Below are positions 24,814 to 36,143 of a DNA stretch of 64,000 nucleotides, piece by piece. A model generated the notes under the pieces. The model worked only from the letters and a program-made list of their open reading frames with translations, was not told the origin of the DNA and did no database searches. Source of the stretch: Powellomyces hirtus (lineage: Eukaryota > Chytridiomycota > Chytridiomycetes > Spizellomycetales > Powellomycetaceae); contig JAHLKG010000027.1 in the NCBI GenBank assembly GCA_025526995.1, forward strand, positions 351,585 through 415,584, read 5' to 3'. The translations under genes were made by a program, and so were the position numbers. Within the stretch, counting starts at the first letter, position 1; every line of letters begins with the position of its first letter.

Positions 24814-25049
24814 GACACAGCGCTTGCTTTCCAATTGGGATGTGCCGTGCTGCAACAATTCGCCTGTTCGCCAGACACAGCGCTTGCTTTCCAATTGGGA
24901 TGTGCCGTGCTGCAACAATTCGCCTGTTCACCAGACACAGCGCTTGCTTTCCAATTGGGATGTGCCGTGCTGCAACAATTCGCCTGTTCACCAGACACAG
25001 CGCTTGCTTTCCAATTGGGATGTGCCGTGCTGCAAACAATTCGTCTGTT
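24814..25049. repeat. 60-bp tandem repeat, about 3.9 copies
   Basis: Copies begin at 24814, 24874, 24934 and 24994. The first three are nearly identical (cgcctgttcg versus cgcctgttca), and the last diverges after tgctgcaaac. Because the period is a multiple of three and lacks stops, several frames on both strands stay open through it. A plus-strand frame of 210 codons from 24682 to 25314 includes the repeats (QLGCAVLQQFACSPDTALAF-like). I see no start context, introns or homology that would make it a gene. Confidence 0.9.
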
Positions 25050-25735
25050 CACCCGTCCATTAAAAGAAAGCAAGGAGGAATTCCAACCAGAAATTGAGAA
25101 ATCCACCAAGACTCGACATTCTGTTATACCGCATGCTGTTGTAGGATTGGTCAGCAGCATCACAATCGCAGTTTATTTCTACCAAATGTCGTCCCCTCCA
25201 TCCCACTCGAAAAAGCACCGTCGAAACGCATATTCAAACCGCGCCCGTCATGGTCAAAAACCCCCAATTGTGTCGAAATGTGCTACCAGTTTTCCGGACT
25301 GCGACTGCGGATGATGACGTCGGTACAGACAGTTGGCATTCTGTGAAGGTGTTTGAGATGTCCCATGCATAGGCCAGGCCATATTCGTCAGAGCAATTTA
25401 ATGGATGCGCCCGGGCGGCCTTGGTGAGATCACAACAAGCCCGACCAAGTTGTACAGCGATAGCCTACTACCTGTACTTTTCCTGCGAAACGCGGATGCA
25501 ACGCGTCATCAAAGTTGTAGTTTGTTAGGGAAACAGTAGTTTCTGACCGAACAGTTCGCCCGTGGCATTTACACAGCTGGATTGAAAACACAAAGTGCAT
25601 CGGCATCAAAGTAGACTTGCAATTTGGAAGCGCAAGGAAAATGTGTTGCTAGCCAAAATATATATATTCTGTGCGGAAATTTATACAGAAAAAATTGAAT
25701 GGCGGAATGGTTCCAAGAAAAAGAGAATCAATAGT
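25050..25735. other. Intergenic, no supported gene
   Basis: About 690 bases downstream of the tandem repeat. It becomes AT-rich near 25,650-25,735, which is the 3' flank of the small hydrophilic protein gene. Nothing else was recognised. Confidence 0.4.
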
Positions 25736-26074
25736 TTATTCGTCAGCCTCGGCGGTGACATTGTCGTCCTTGACACGGTGGTCACGGGTGCCGTCCTTCT
25801 TCAAACCTCCGTGCTCGCTATAGACGGATAGGGTGAGAGAGATAGAGCCAAAAAACGATGAGTAACCCGCCAATGTTGAGAGCCCAGATCAATGAGATAG
25901 GACTTACGTAGGCTTGTAGTTGTCACCGGAAGCATCGGAAGAGTCAGAGTAGGACTGGGCATTGTCGGCCTGGGACTCGTCAATGTTGTCCTGCTTGACA
26001 CGGCTGTCAGGAGTTCCGTCCTTCTTGAGACCGCCGTGGTCTTTGGGGTGGTAGGTGTTGCCAGTGGAGGACAT
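25736..26074 (-). CDS. Small hydrophilic protein with twin HGGLKKDGT repeats
   Basis: Two exons (25908-26074 and 25736-25817, intron 90 nt with gtaagt donor) encode 82 residues. The protein starts MSSTGNTYHPKDHGGLKKDG and ends NVTAEADE. A 20-residue unit occurs twice: HGGLKKDGTPDSRVKQDN near the N-terminus and HGGLKKDGTRDHRVKDDN at the C-terminus. They are separated by an acidic Ser/Asp/Gln-rich linker. No signal peptide, membrane segment or cysteine is present. The composition resembles small, disordered, stress-associated hydrophilins of fungi, but this is an analogy. The repeat falls one per exon, which suggests origin by exon duplication. A CT-rich, TATA-like region (ttttatagacc) precedes the start at about 26,180. 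Confidence 0.75.
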
Positions 26075-26789
26075 TTTGAGTGTGTGTGTGGGGTTTTAAG
26101 AGAAGAGAGGGGAGAGTGGTTTGGTGCTGTGGAGTGCGTTTGTGTGTGTTGATGGGAGGGGAGGGCAAAGACCTCTCCGGGGTTTTATAGACCAAAATGT
26201 CGGAGAAATTATCATACACAGTACGTCACTGCTGCTTTTGTTTTTCCCAACTGCCCATCGCATGGTCGCGCGTATCGGCGAAAAGTGCGGGAGAATAATC
26301 GAGACGTCACAATGACAATATCGCAACAGATCACACAAATAACCTGGTGTGTGCACATTTGGTGTCCATCCATGGGAGAGCGCTGAACACTGATGAGACC
26401 GAGCACAAGGAGGGCGATCGGGTAGAACCCTACAAGTTGTTTTTGGTTGTATGCGCCCAATTCTCGATATGCGCGTCCCTGATTATCCGATTTTGCGGGT
26501 TGATGACGGCCGCAATCCCAGTGTGAGGGAGAGGTACTTGGCTGGAAAAGGAAGCGAGTTTCTCACTACATCAGCGCTCCTGTGAGAGATCTGGGGCATC
26601 ATTGATAGCAAGGCAAAAACTCCTCTGAAGCCAATCCAATTTGTCTTCGCCGCCGCAACAATGCTGCCCATCAAATCAGCGAACACTAAAACGCCTAGAG
26701 CACTTCTGCGCCATATATTTGGGATGATCGCGACTGTGGGAACTACGACATTACACTGATGAAAAAAAAGATAACAGTGCGATGGAGAC
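26075..26789. other. Intergenic, promoter of the hydrophilic protein gene
   Basis: About 700 bases. The first 200 hold the 5' flank of the small protein, with GT-rich and GA-rich runs and a tttatag box. The rest shows no coding chain I can defend. It ends at the left arm of the inverted duplication. Confidence 0.35.
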
Positions 26790-27099
26790 GAGTTGACGAA
26801 ACAAGGGAATGTGTGCATGAATCAGCGAGGACCGCATTTTCTACGCTTGGTGCGGGATGCGGCGACGCTCGACAGCCGGATGTTACTCTCCGTTAAGGAA
26901 TCACAGAAGCACGGTGGCCACAGCCATTTCCCCTCAGGGTTGGACAATATCTTAGACGGATGTGGCCATGGCCATCGTGCTTCTGTGATTCCTTAACGGA
27001 GAGTAACATCCGGCTGTCGAGCGTCGCCGCACCCCGCACCAAGCGTAGAAAATGCGGTCCTCGCTGATTCATGCACACATTCCCTTGTTTCGTCAACTC
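26790..27099. repeat. Near-perfect inverted duplication, 131-bp arms
   Basis: The left arm 26790-26920 is the reverse complement of the right arm 26969-27099 with about two mismatches (at the gggatg/ggggtg and acggtgg/acgatgg positions). They are separated by a 48-base spacer. Each arm encodes the same peptide stretch (NVCMNQRGPHFLRLVR) on opposite strands. The right arm continues on the minus strand from the coding-like sequence at 27100-27330, so the left arm is probably the displaced copy. An RNA crossing it would fold into a long hairpin. Confidence 0.9.
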
Positions 27100-27330
27100 A
27101 ATCGTCCTCAATATGTACTTTTCGACTGTTGCACAACTCCGTCCCCATTCTCGCACTTCCGCAGCTGTGAAGGCTTTGGCCTCCCTCATGTCGACTTTGT
27201 ATTCATTGTCGCCGGCATCATCGTCGGTGTGGGTATCGCTCCCGGTATTGCCTTTACGCTTTCCCTTCATCGTGCTTGAGTCAGACAGAGATGAGAGAGT
27301 GGCTGCTGTGCGGGATGACGAGGTAGACAA
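27100..27330 (-). pseudogene. Fragment of the FTAxEVRE gene family
   Basis: A minus-strand open frame starting MSTSSSRTAATLSSLSDSST runs through an acidic linker into FTAAEVREWGRSCATVEKYI, then enters the right arm of the inverted duplication and ends. FTAAEVRE resembles FTAGEVRELVNS at the start of the neighbouring gene at 28420, so the two look like paralogues or parts of one duplicated locus. Nothing outside this locus was recognised. It could instead be a 3' exon of the neighbouring gene. It is listed as broken because the frame runs into the palindrome and stops shortly after it. Confidence 0.35.
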
Positions 27331-27406
27331 AGAAGAGTCACATGGGAGGGCGGGGTTGGATCAACGGAGACTGGTGGAATGGGAACCCACAGACTTACTG
27401 AGAAAC

Positions 27407-28420
27407 TTACCCGATGATATTGGGGCGGAATCCTTTGGCGGCGGCCAGCGTGGGGAGGGCTTGGGAATACACACGATCTGCCGCGCGAGCTGGGACTGAT
27501 GAGGAGGAATCCATAATATCCAAAATACTCAGGGCGGCGCGATCTGCGTTATATTCGTTCTTCTTCAAGGTTGTGAACCATTCATTGAATTTACTGCGCC
27601 TGTGTGGAATCTTATGGTTGTTAATCCCTAGTGACATCTTCGCTGTGCCGAACAATATGAGAGCACAGATCCCGCGCACCCACATGGTCTCTGACCCGGT
27701 ACGATCATACACCCCATCATAAAACCTTCCAACTTTATGACGGTTCCATTTGGGTATCCCCATTAAAGCACCCCACATGGTCTCTGACCCGGTACAGCCA
27801 TACACCCCATCATTAAACCTTTCAACTTTATGACGGTTCCATTTGGGTATCCCCTTTAAAGCACCCCACATGGTCTCTGACCCGGTACAGCCATACACCC
27901 CATCATAAAACCTTTCAACTTTATGACGGTTCCATTTGGGTATCCCCTTTAAAGCACCCCACATGGTCTCTGACCCGGTACAGCCATACACCCCATCATA
28001 AAACCTTTCAACTTTATGACGGTTCCATTTGGGTATCCCCTTTAAAGCACCCCACATGGTCTCTGACCCGGTACAGCCATACACCCCATCATAAAACCTT
28101 TCAACTTTATGACGGTTCCATTGGGTATCCCGTTGCCACGTCTCAACATTAACAAAAAAGCACCCCTCATCAGCCGAACTTACTTGAGCCTTTTTCAATA
28201 TTGATGTAACCCGTGCAACCGTTATGTTATTGGCACCGTCTTCTGCTCGGAGAGATTCAAGCGAGCACACATATCGATCGTACAAAGCGTCTGGGTCCTC
28301 CACGAAAAAGGAAACTCTTTTCTCGGGGTGTCTCAGAAGAAACTCATCGTAGAAGTGTACGTCAGAGCCGAATGAATAGCTGTTCACGAGCTCACGGACT
28401 TCGCCAGCGGTAAAAAACAT
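27407..28420 (-). CDS. Unrecognised locus-specific protein containing a 31-residue tandem repeat
   Basis: One open frame of 337 codons begins MFFTAGEVRELVNSYSFGSD and continues HPEKRVSFFVEDPDALYDRY. It contains nearly five copies of a 31-residue unit with the core WNRHKVERFYDGVYG and ends FRPNIIG just before a gtaagt donor at about 27,407. A second good donor (gtaagttcgg) lies after KKAQ, about residue 78. The repeats may therefore sit in an intron that happens to be open, with a later exon (KFNEWFTTLKKNEYNADRAA) beyond it. No known domain, signal peptide or membrane helix was recognised. The gene probably continues leftward through 27,330. Confidence 0.4.
   Translation of the reverse strand: MFFTAGEVRELVNSYSFGSDVHFYDEFLLRHPEKRVSFFVEDPDALYDRYVCSLESLRAEDGANNITVARVTSILKKAQVSSADEGCFFVNVETWQRDTQWNRHKVERFYDGVYGCTGSETMWGALKGIPKWNRHKVERFYDGVYGCTGSETMWGALKGIPKWNRHKVERFYDGVYGCTGSETMWGALKGIPKWNRHKVERFNDGVYGCTGSETMWGALMGIPKWNRHKVGRFYDGVYDRTGSETMWVRGICALILFGTAKMSLGINNHKIPHRRSKFNEWFTTLKKNEYNADRAALSILDIMDSSSSVPARAADRVYSQALPTLAAAKGFRPNIIG
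27685..28122. repeat. 93-bp minisatellite, about 4.7 copies
   Basis: Units begin at 27685, 27778, 27871, 27964 and 28057, exactly 93 bases apart. The middle copies are almost identical, while the outer ones have point changes (gatcatac, cattaaacc, and cattgggtatcccgttg at the end). The period is divisible by three, so the minus-strand frame stays open through all copies. Confidence 0.95.
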
Positions 28421-28756
28421 ATTCTACAGAACCAGAAACATCGTTGGTCAAGTGAAAAACCAGAATGACAAGGTGAATTGCAATCCTAATCGGATAATCC
28501 ATACGCTTTTGGGATATCTAGTACTTGCCATCGTGAAACAATATACAATATAGGGAGCGGGAGCGTAGGTGGATGCACGAAGGAAAAAAGATGAGATGGG
28601 GGAGCGCGTTTCACCTTCACGCCCAAACGCAACGACGCGTACCGCAAGTGTTATGTTGTGGCCTGTTGCTATGGCGATAGAGTTGCGTTTCGCAAAGTGC
28701 CATCTCCGTTATTCCCAGTTTCCGCTGAACTCGCCAGCTCACCTTCCCTCACACAA
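28421..28756. other. Short intergenic region between divergent genes
   Basis: About 335 bases between the 93-bp-repeat gene (minus) and the wall-protein gene (plus). It should serve as promoter for both. An A/T-rich stretch (acaatatacaatata) lies near 28,540. No other feature was seen. Confidence 0.4.
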
Positions 28757-29479
28757 ATGGCACGCATAATGTCCTCTCTCGCCCTCTTCCTCACTCTCCT
28801 CCTCACCTTCCTCCTCTCCGCCACCGCGCAAGAAGCACCCGCCAACCCCGCCCCCGCACCGTCCCCCGTCGTCCCCGGCGGCCGTCCCTCCGCCTCCGCC
28901 TCGGCCACCGCCCTACCAACCCGCCCACCCACCGCATCCCCCTCGCCCTCGGTCCTCCCGCTCCCGCCCTGCGGCGCATCCCAGGGCGCAATCTTCATCA
29001 CCAACCCGACCCGCGGATCCACCACCGTGGTCGGATCCACCCTCAACATTACATGGACCTACTCGGATTTGACCGACAAGGCCCGCTTCCCCGCAAAAAG
29101 CATAGCCCTGTATTACCAGCGCGCGGATCAGGGCGTTACCCCGACGGGCTGGAAACCCATCATTGAGGACTTGGACCCAAAAGCCACCGTCTACACATGG
29201 ACCGTGCCCAATGTCCAGGACGGCCAATTCTTTATTCGCATTGCCGCCGACGGGATTGACCCACAACGATCCACAAATCCAGATACGCGATGCGTCCCGG
29301 ACACCTTCCCGGGTCCCAGTAACAGCCAGCAGTTTCTGATCACTGCCTTGCCGCCGTTGCAGACGTTCCCGGATAATCTCGGTCCGAATTCGGCGGCTGA
29401 AAAGTCTACACTTGTCACCTCCATCACGTCCGTGGTTGCGGCTGTCAGTGCGGTTGAAGTCTTGGCCTATTTTATATAA
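28757..29479 (+). CDS. GPI-anchored Kre9/Knh1-like cell wall protein
   Basis: A single exon of 240 residues. The start at 28757 gives an ideal signal peptide (MARIMSSLALFLTLLLTFLL ending SATA), so upstream in-frame ATGs were not used. A Pro/Ser/Ala-rich linker of about 55 residues follows, then a beta-sandwich-like domain of about 120 residues. That domain opens with FITNPTRGSTTVVGSTLNIT and WTYSD, the pattern I-x-P-x-x-G...G..L.I.W of the Kre9/Knh1 (Ser-Thr-rich GPI membrane anchor) family, and includes YTWTVPNVQDGQFFIRIAAD. The C-terminus is a hydrophobic tail (SVVAAVSAVEVLAYFI) after a small-residue site, as expected for GPI addition. The family functions at the fungal cell surface, in some members in beta-1,6-glucan assembly. 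The specific role is not shown. Confidence 0.8.
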   Translation: MARIMSSLALFLTLLLTFLLSATAQEAPANPAPAPSPVVPGGRPSASASATALPTRPPTASPSPSVLPLPPCGASQGAIFITNPTRGSTTVVGSTLNITWTYSDLTDKARFPAKSIALYYQRADQGVTPTGWKPIIEDLDPKATVYTWTVPNVQDGQFFIRIAADGIDPQRSTNPDTRCVPDTFPGPSNSQQFLITALPPLQTFPDNLGPNSAAEKSTLVTSITSVVAAVSAVEVLAYFI

Positions 29480-29729
29480 AGAACAAAAAAGGGACCCTTC
29501 TGCTCGCTGAGCCATTATCTCGTTTTTACATGTTTAGCCGCGCTGAACTTTGTTGACACATCATGTATAGATTCTGTTTAATAGTATTCATTTGTTTGAA
29601 ATCCATCAATTCGCGGATCGGTGACAATGATCGTGTTGCCCGCAGCCTTGTCTTTGTAATTTTATGATTAATGAAATATGTGATGACCAACGAAGAAATC
29701 GCCAGACTGACTCGTGTGAATCGAGACTG

Positions 29730-32700
29730 TTATTCAATGCCCAGTTCCCGACCCACCCGGCTCAAGCACCCTCTCACTGCCTGCACAACCGCCGTCTCAT
29801 CCGCGCCCTCCCCACCGCACGCGGCTGCAGCGCTCGCGCTGGCACTGCCCGCGCTCCGGGGTATCACCGCTATCAGGTCGCAGAGAACCGGGTACAGCGC
29901 AAACAGATGCGCCGACGTGCCTGCCAGGATATGTGATCGTAACGGGTCTAAAAAAAAAATGAATGCAAATGATGAGCGAAAAATGCGTCATCTCCACCGC
30001 TTTGAATGCATGTATCATCTTTTGATATGGGCACGGGATGGTACTTACGCATCTTGTCTTCCCCGAGATGCCGCACCAAGACGCCTGGCCTCATCTCCAG
30101 CTTCTGTAGATGCGCCATCACCAACACAATCTCCTCGTTGCGCACGCGCGGCAGCGGCATCTTGCCATATGACTGCTTGTCTGCCGTATACGTTCGAATC
30201 ACATGTTTGCACTTGTTCAGCATCACCGGGCCCACCACTTCTGCTATCCGGAACCGCGTTTGTACGTCATCTGGCATAGCATGAGGAGACAAGAAACATG
30301 CGTTATTCAACATGCGCCAAAACAACGACGCACAGTGAAATAAGTAAGCTAACCCTCTTTCGCACTCGAGCACAAGCCAAAAATGGTCTCCAGACAGTTC
30401 ACGGCAAAGTTTTCCCGCGTCACCGGTATCACGTCGCTGCCCAACGGGTACGATCCACCAGTGTCGTTCGGCATCCCCGTGCCCCTTACTTTGGCAATCG
30501 TCTCCAGTCTGGCAGTCGAAGAGTTGACAGCATTCGATGACAAGTCGCGCGTATCGTAATTGCTGCTGCCACCGTTGATCGTCAGCATGCCAAGATTCTC
30601 TTGGCTCTGGAAACCCAGCCCCTCCAACCGCGACGTGTATCGCCGTGAACCGCTGCCGATCATTTCTACGAGACGGGTCAAGACCGTTTCCGGCACGTGC
30701 GGTTGGCCAAGATGTGGGAAGATGTCAGATTCGATGGTCGTTAACACGGATATGTCAAAGGCTTCGTCAGCAGAAAGTTCTTCGGCTGACAGTGTGGATG
30801 GAGGCTCGCTGTTTGACGCAATCAGTATGCAATTGTCGCACACTTTCTGCATGCCAAAGAACAACAATACCTTGATGGTAACAGAATGCCTTCTAGTGTA
30901 TCCAAGACTTTCATGTAGATGCCGCTCAGCACATCCTGAGGCAGATCTGACCGCAATGCAACGTGAGACGCGAGCGGCACGGGAGGCGACCCTGACTAAA
31001 CCACTGACCTGCAACAAAGCCTCGCAACGCTCCCAGTCCAATTCTGACGATTGTCATGAACGTGTTCGCCGCGGACCGCCATAGCGGCGTAGTATCTTTC
31101 GTTCCTGGTGCCGGACACTGGTATTTGGCTCGCATCGGTACGCCAAGCGCTTCAATCACAACCTCGAAGGGTCTCGACGAATAGATGGCTTTGATACCGC
31201 TGTAGCGATCAAAAATCTCAACTAGATGCTGCATGCTCTTTTTCGCCAGAGCCATGTAGGTGAATCCGCGCTCTTTTTCCGCCGGTGGTGGCGGTCGTTC
31301 GGCGGTGGACGCACGACTCGACGGCGACGGCGAAGTCTCCACTCTACGTGCAAACGGGAGCTTGATGAACCAGGCTATCGTCGTGATGGTGATCTCGGGG
31401 GCGCCTTGTATTGTGTCGATTTCCAGCTTGTTGCTCGTGAGGAGGTCCAATACGGCGGCTTGCAGCGGGGTGAGGTTGTCCACATCGTTGATAAAGTCGG
31501 CACGTATTCGACTCGCCGTGGCTCCCGGTGGCGGATTTGTGTGGTAGAGCAAAAGATTGGAGAGAGTGTCCAGCAATTGACGGATCTCGAACAAGCCCAT
31601 TGTGCCTTTAATGACGGCGTAAATGTCCAGGAAGACTGATACATAGGCTGTCAACGTGTCTTGCGTGAAGAATCCATGGAGAATGGATGTTGATGGTGTT
31701 GTCTGAACTGTCATTGTAGGCTTGTCCGCGCTGTTGTCCGCATCTGCCAGCAGAGCATGTTCATCGGAGCCAGCAATGATGCCAGTCCCTATTCCAGCCC
31801 AGACGTCCCATGCTACTCGCATCAGTTTCACCAAATGTTTCTGGACATTTTCCGCAACGTGGCCGCCAGGTACGTTCTTGGGATACTGCACCAGACTGCG
31901 AAGACTTTTCACTCCGGCCATGGCGACCTCGGGTGACCCTCCCAGACACCAGGACTTGATGTAATCCAGGAACAGCGCCCATGCACGGTCGAAGCCGTCC
32001 CCGAGCTCGACGAGCACCGGGAGGAAATCAAACAGACACTTGGAAATGCCAGACAGCGTAATGACCTTGGTCTCGTCCCACTGTTTGCTCGGACTGTTGC
32101 GAACAGAGGAATTAAGCATCTCGGCCGATGGCGAGGTTGCAGAGGTTCCAGACCGGCTGGCGTTGCCTCCATCACTTGACATCTGCACGCGCTCCAACAA
32201 CGGAAACAGGACGCTCCAGATGCACTGTTCCCATGCTTCCAGTGTCAGCTTTCCACCATTCATGCTCAATGTACGGAATAAGGTTTGATTCGCAGAGTTT
32301 CGAACTTCAGGTCGCGGATCTGAACATAATTGAGACAAGTGACCGAGAAGCAGCATCCACAGTGCATCCATGGTTTGCTTTGATAGCGGCTCTTTTAGCT
32401 TAGCGATACATGCGGAAGCGGATCGCTTGATCGAGATGTTGGCGCCCATCAAATTGTCTCGGGAACTCAGTGATGGCTCCCGTGGAGGAGCAAGTGAATC
32501 CCGGCTCGTGGACTCTGCTCCGTTTTTAAGAGGTGAATTCTCGAACTTTTCTTCCTCTAAATCCTGACGCCTGGTCAAGACAAAATCGCTTATCGACCAC
32601 AAGAGCCCCACGGCTGTGAGACTGATATTCAGATCATCAGTCTGCGCACCAAAACTCCCCAGCGCTTCAATGCATTGATGTAGAACAGTAGGGTTCAGGA

Positions 32701-35700
32701 GCGATAAGAAGTCTGTGCAGATCAATTGCAAACAAGGGAAGGCGACCCGCACCAACCCGGGGGCTTTGGACGTGCCGGTCCCCGGATCCGCTGTTGACGA
32801 TTGTGCAGGTGTGTCGACCCCAGCCTCTGTAACGGTCTTGGTATCTACAGCAGCTTGCTTTCGTACCCGGGATAATCCTATCGTTCGAATCACCTCGAGG
32901 ATCAAAGGCCAACCGGTTGAGAGATGTTGCCCACTGGTCTGCAGGATTTTGTTGATTGTTTCCAGTCCCGATTTCTGAACCTCAACAAACCAAACGCCCT
33001 TTGCAATCTTGTCACGATCCTCGAAATCTCCCGTCGGACTGCAAGCTACCATCGCGTTCCCATCATTCAGCGTCAGTCGCCGAAGGGGTTCCAGCAACTT
33101 CAGTTCAATGGCGGGATCACTCAAATCAGCCACCTGCACCGCTGCCAACAGAATGTCGCTGATCGTATGACAAAGTTGTGCACGAACTGATGGCGCACAA
33201 TTCGGTGCATGCGCCATATCGACGAGCTCGTTAATCACAAAGTCCCAAATACTCAGGTCCGCATTTTTGATCAGACGGCTAACGTTCAGCAGAGCGACAT
33301 CGTGCAGCTTGGACACCGCAAAGGACTTTTCATCTGCGAGTTTCATAGGAGACTCTTTCGTAGTGCTGGTAGTGCCTGGTGGTGGCGCGGGGGTTCCTGA
33401 TGTGGAGTTTCGGGCGAGCCGGCAAAGAGCCCTCAAGAACTCTAAGAGATTACGATCCTGCATCGAAACGGTTCCTTCAAACAGCTTCTTTGTGAACAGT
33501 AGAAGGGTCAGGAACTGATTTTCCATATGTGCTGCGGCCGGGACAGCCACAGCTAAAGAGCCGGCCCGCGATCGAGGGTCCTTCAGATCTCCAAGAAGCG
33601 ACATGGAGCTTTGTTCTTTTCTGCCCGTTTTCCCGGCAGATATGAATTTGTCTGAAACTTGCAATGTTTCCAGGATTAGATACCACGCCTTGTCTTCCAA
33701 TACCGGTGTCAGACATTGCGCAACATTTATCAGAGCTCGAAGACACAGGACGTTCCTGTCCGTCAGCACGATTCCTGCTCCACGCGCCTGAAGTGCTGTG
33801 AGCGCAGCTCCATGCCCGGAGGAAGAGCTTTTGTCATATGTTCCAGCACTTTCTCCCGCAAACGCTTGTTGCGGCAAACACGATTTACTCAACGACGCCA
33901 AGAAAGCGTCACGGTGCGACGTCAGGCCGAGTAAACCAATGACGCTTGTTATGCTTTGGTATGCGCGAATGACCATGGCGAAGACATCATCGTCGACGGA
34001 TGATGTCACCAGAAACGAAATGGCAGCTAGAATGCCGGCCCAGGACGCGTTGGCCATCTCGATCGCAAGGATGATGTCGTCGTGTTGTTCGGTGGGAGTG
34101 CTTGCTTCAGCCAAGAGCGGCATCGCGAATTGTGCTTCACTCTCTACTGTGCTGTTCATGCATTGGATCGCCAGAAAGATGATGTAAGTATCGGGGATAT
34201 GTGGCGGTTCCGCTTTATCGAGTTGGTCCAGACTGTGAATATCAACGAGTTAGTGTTATTGATCATTCTACCTCTGTCACCAAAATTGGTGATTGTCCTC
34301 ACCATTGCAACTTCATTTGCGCACCCGAAGCGGTGAGAGAGTGTTGTTCCTCGTAATCTGCTTCTGCTGCTTCTGCAGGAGTTACGTGCGGCGGATGTAA
34401 TAAGAGGGCCGGATTCTCAGAAACGATAATTCTTCTGACGGCTGTGATCATTTCGTGGAAGATTTTGGTGGTATGTTCCTTCTGATCGTACGATCGGTAA
34501 ATGAATCTGGATAGATGTAAGCATCCCGCGCATGAAACTTCAGCAGGCCTATTCTTACCTGAGCAGCGGAGAATCCGCACATAGGGACTTGTAGACTTCC
34601 ATGACCAAGACTCGGTGCCATAATGGAGCATGGTCCGGTTCGAGATGTCGGCAGAACATTGATAGAAAGATCTCGCACTCCATTACCTGGGAAGGAGTGA
34701 TACATCGGTGAGGGACAACCAGAGGTTCGGAATAACTGAACATCAGCGTATTACCAGGATATCATGGTGCTGCTTCAGAATGGCATGAACGACACGCATC
34801 AAGCGGCATGCTAGCGGGAAATCAACCCTCTCAGAGAAGGATTTGATAATGAGCGGACAAACGCGCTCCTTCATCAAATTGGCGAGATCTACATGCTTCA
34901 AAAGAGTAAGCTTTCGTCTCCAATCCCGGTGCGTCCATTTTGATGGGCTTACTTCTCTAAATAAGCGCGGATGATGAGCAATCACAGCTTCAAGGAGCTC
35001 AAGACCGAATGTCTTTGGTAAAGACTGTAACGACAGGAACGCCGCTGGTTCACCGCTTGTCAATAAACAGAGATCCTAGGAGTAGTTGTTGAGAATCACC
35101 ACCCTGCGTCCGGACGATAAGCGTCGGAGTCACCTTAAAGAGCAAAACCGCATCTTTTCCTGACGGGCTCAGAGATCGAGGACCACTCGCGTCTGCAGCT
35201 CCAGATTTGACCAGCTTGTCGTTCTCGCTAGAGACTTTTTCGAAGACAAAGGTAACCATCTGTCTCACCGTCGCCGCAGCCGTGTTGTTGACGACCGGGG
35301 ACTTGGTTTCTTGCAAGCGGAACACCAGAAGTAGCGCCTAATGTTTGATCGTATTGGTTAACAGTCGGCTCAGGAGTATGCAACAACCTCCTAGGGTGAA
35401 CCTACTTCGGCCAGAACTTCTCCATGTATGCTCCGATAGTTGGACAGCAATGGGATGACAGTCTGCAGGACTTTGAGCTGGAGCTCCATGCTACTGTTGA
35501 TGAGATCAGAGAGCGTCTTTATCACCAGCATAATGGACCCCTGACGAAAAGGAAGATCGGACTTTCAGGGATGACTGCGTGGCGAGAGAATCCCTCGACA
35601 AAATGGAACGTACCTCCGGAATCGCTTGATGCATGATGAGTCGTTGCAGACATGGCACAGCTATGGGTATCAGCTTTGCGTTTTTCGTCTCGCATGCCAT

Positions 35701-36143
35701 TATGAACGGCTTCAGGGCTTCATCAGTCTTGGCCAGTTCTGCGAGACGCGTTGACTCTTCAGCAAGTTCCTTTCTCTGCTAGCCGCGGACAAACATGATG
35801 TTGCCCACCTGAGGCCACTGGGTCCACTCCATCTGTCACCGCTACATTCTCCCTCTCTTTCAACGCTCGAAGAATGTATAGTAGTCTTTCCGCGGCCTGA
35901 AAGCAGGGAGTGGTTAGCCAGTGTTCGAAGAAGTTTCCTACCAGTTCTCCAAGTTGGCATTCGTGCGAGAGTGACCAGAACGTTGCTCGCGCTTCCCCGC
36001 ATTTGTTTTTCAGATCGCTTAACGAAGAGGCAGATCTCTGACGCCTGAAAAGCACCCACCTCTTTTATTTCTGGGTTCTTTCGCTTCGCCTCGCTGGACA
36101 AATTGATGAGTTCATTTTGCAAAAAACTTGCAAGAACATTCAT
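29730..36143 (-). CDS. MON2: MON2 homologue, Golgi/endosome trafficking scaffold
   Basis: A many-exon gene of roughly 1,600-1,700 codons. The longest exon frame (34,159-30,926) covers the centre. The upstream exons carry the N-terminal DCB-type sequence, including the highly typical VVNNTAAATVRQMVTFVFEK near 35,300 and ALLHPPHV-type segments. The C-terminal exons carry VQTRFRIAEVVGPVMLNKCK and AHLFALYPVLCDLIAV, ending at a TAA at 29730. MON2 is related to the large Arf-GEFs (DCB, HUS and HDS regions) but lacks the Sec7 catalytic domain. With Dop1 it acts on trans-Golgi and endosome membranes together with the flippase Neo1. No Sec7 domain is seen here. Near 36,050 the reading frame changes across only 22 bases, so the first exon or start may be wrong. 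Confidence 0.9.

Noticed and set aside
24682..25314. 210-codon plus-strand gene over the 60-bp repeat
   Set aside because: Open frames occur in several phases because the period is 3n; there is no motif, intron or start context.
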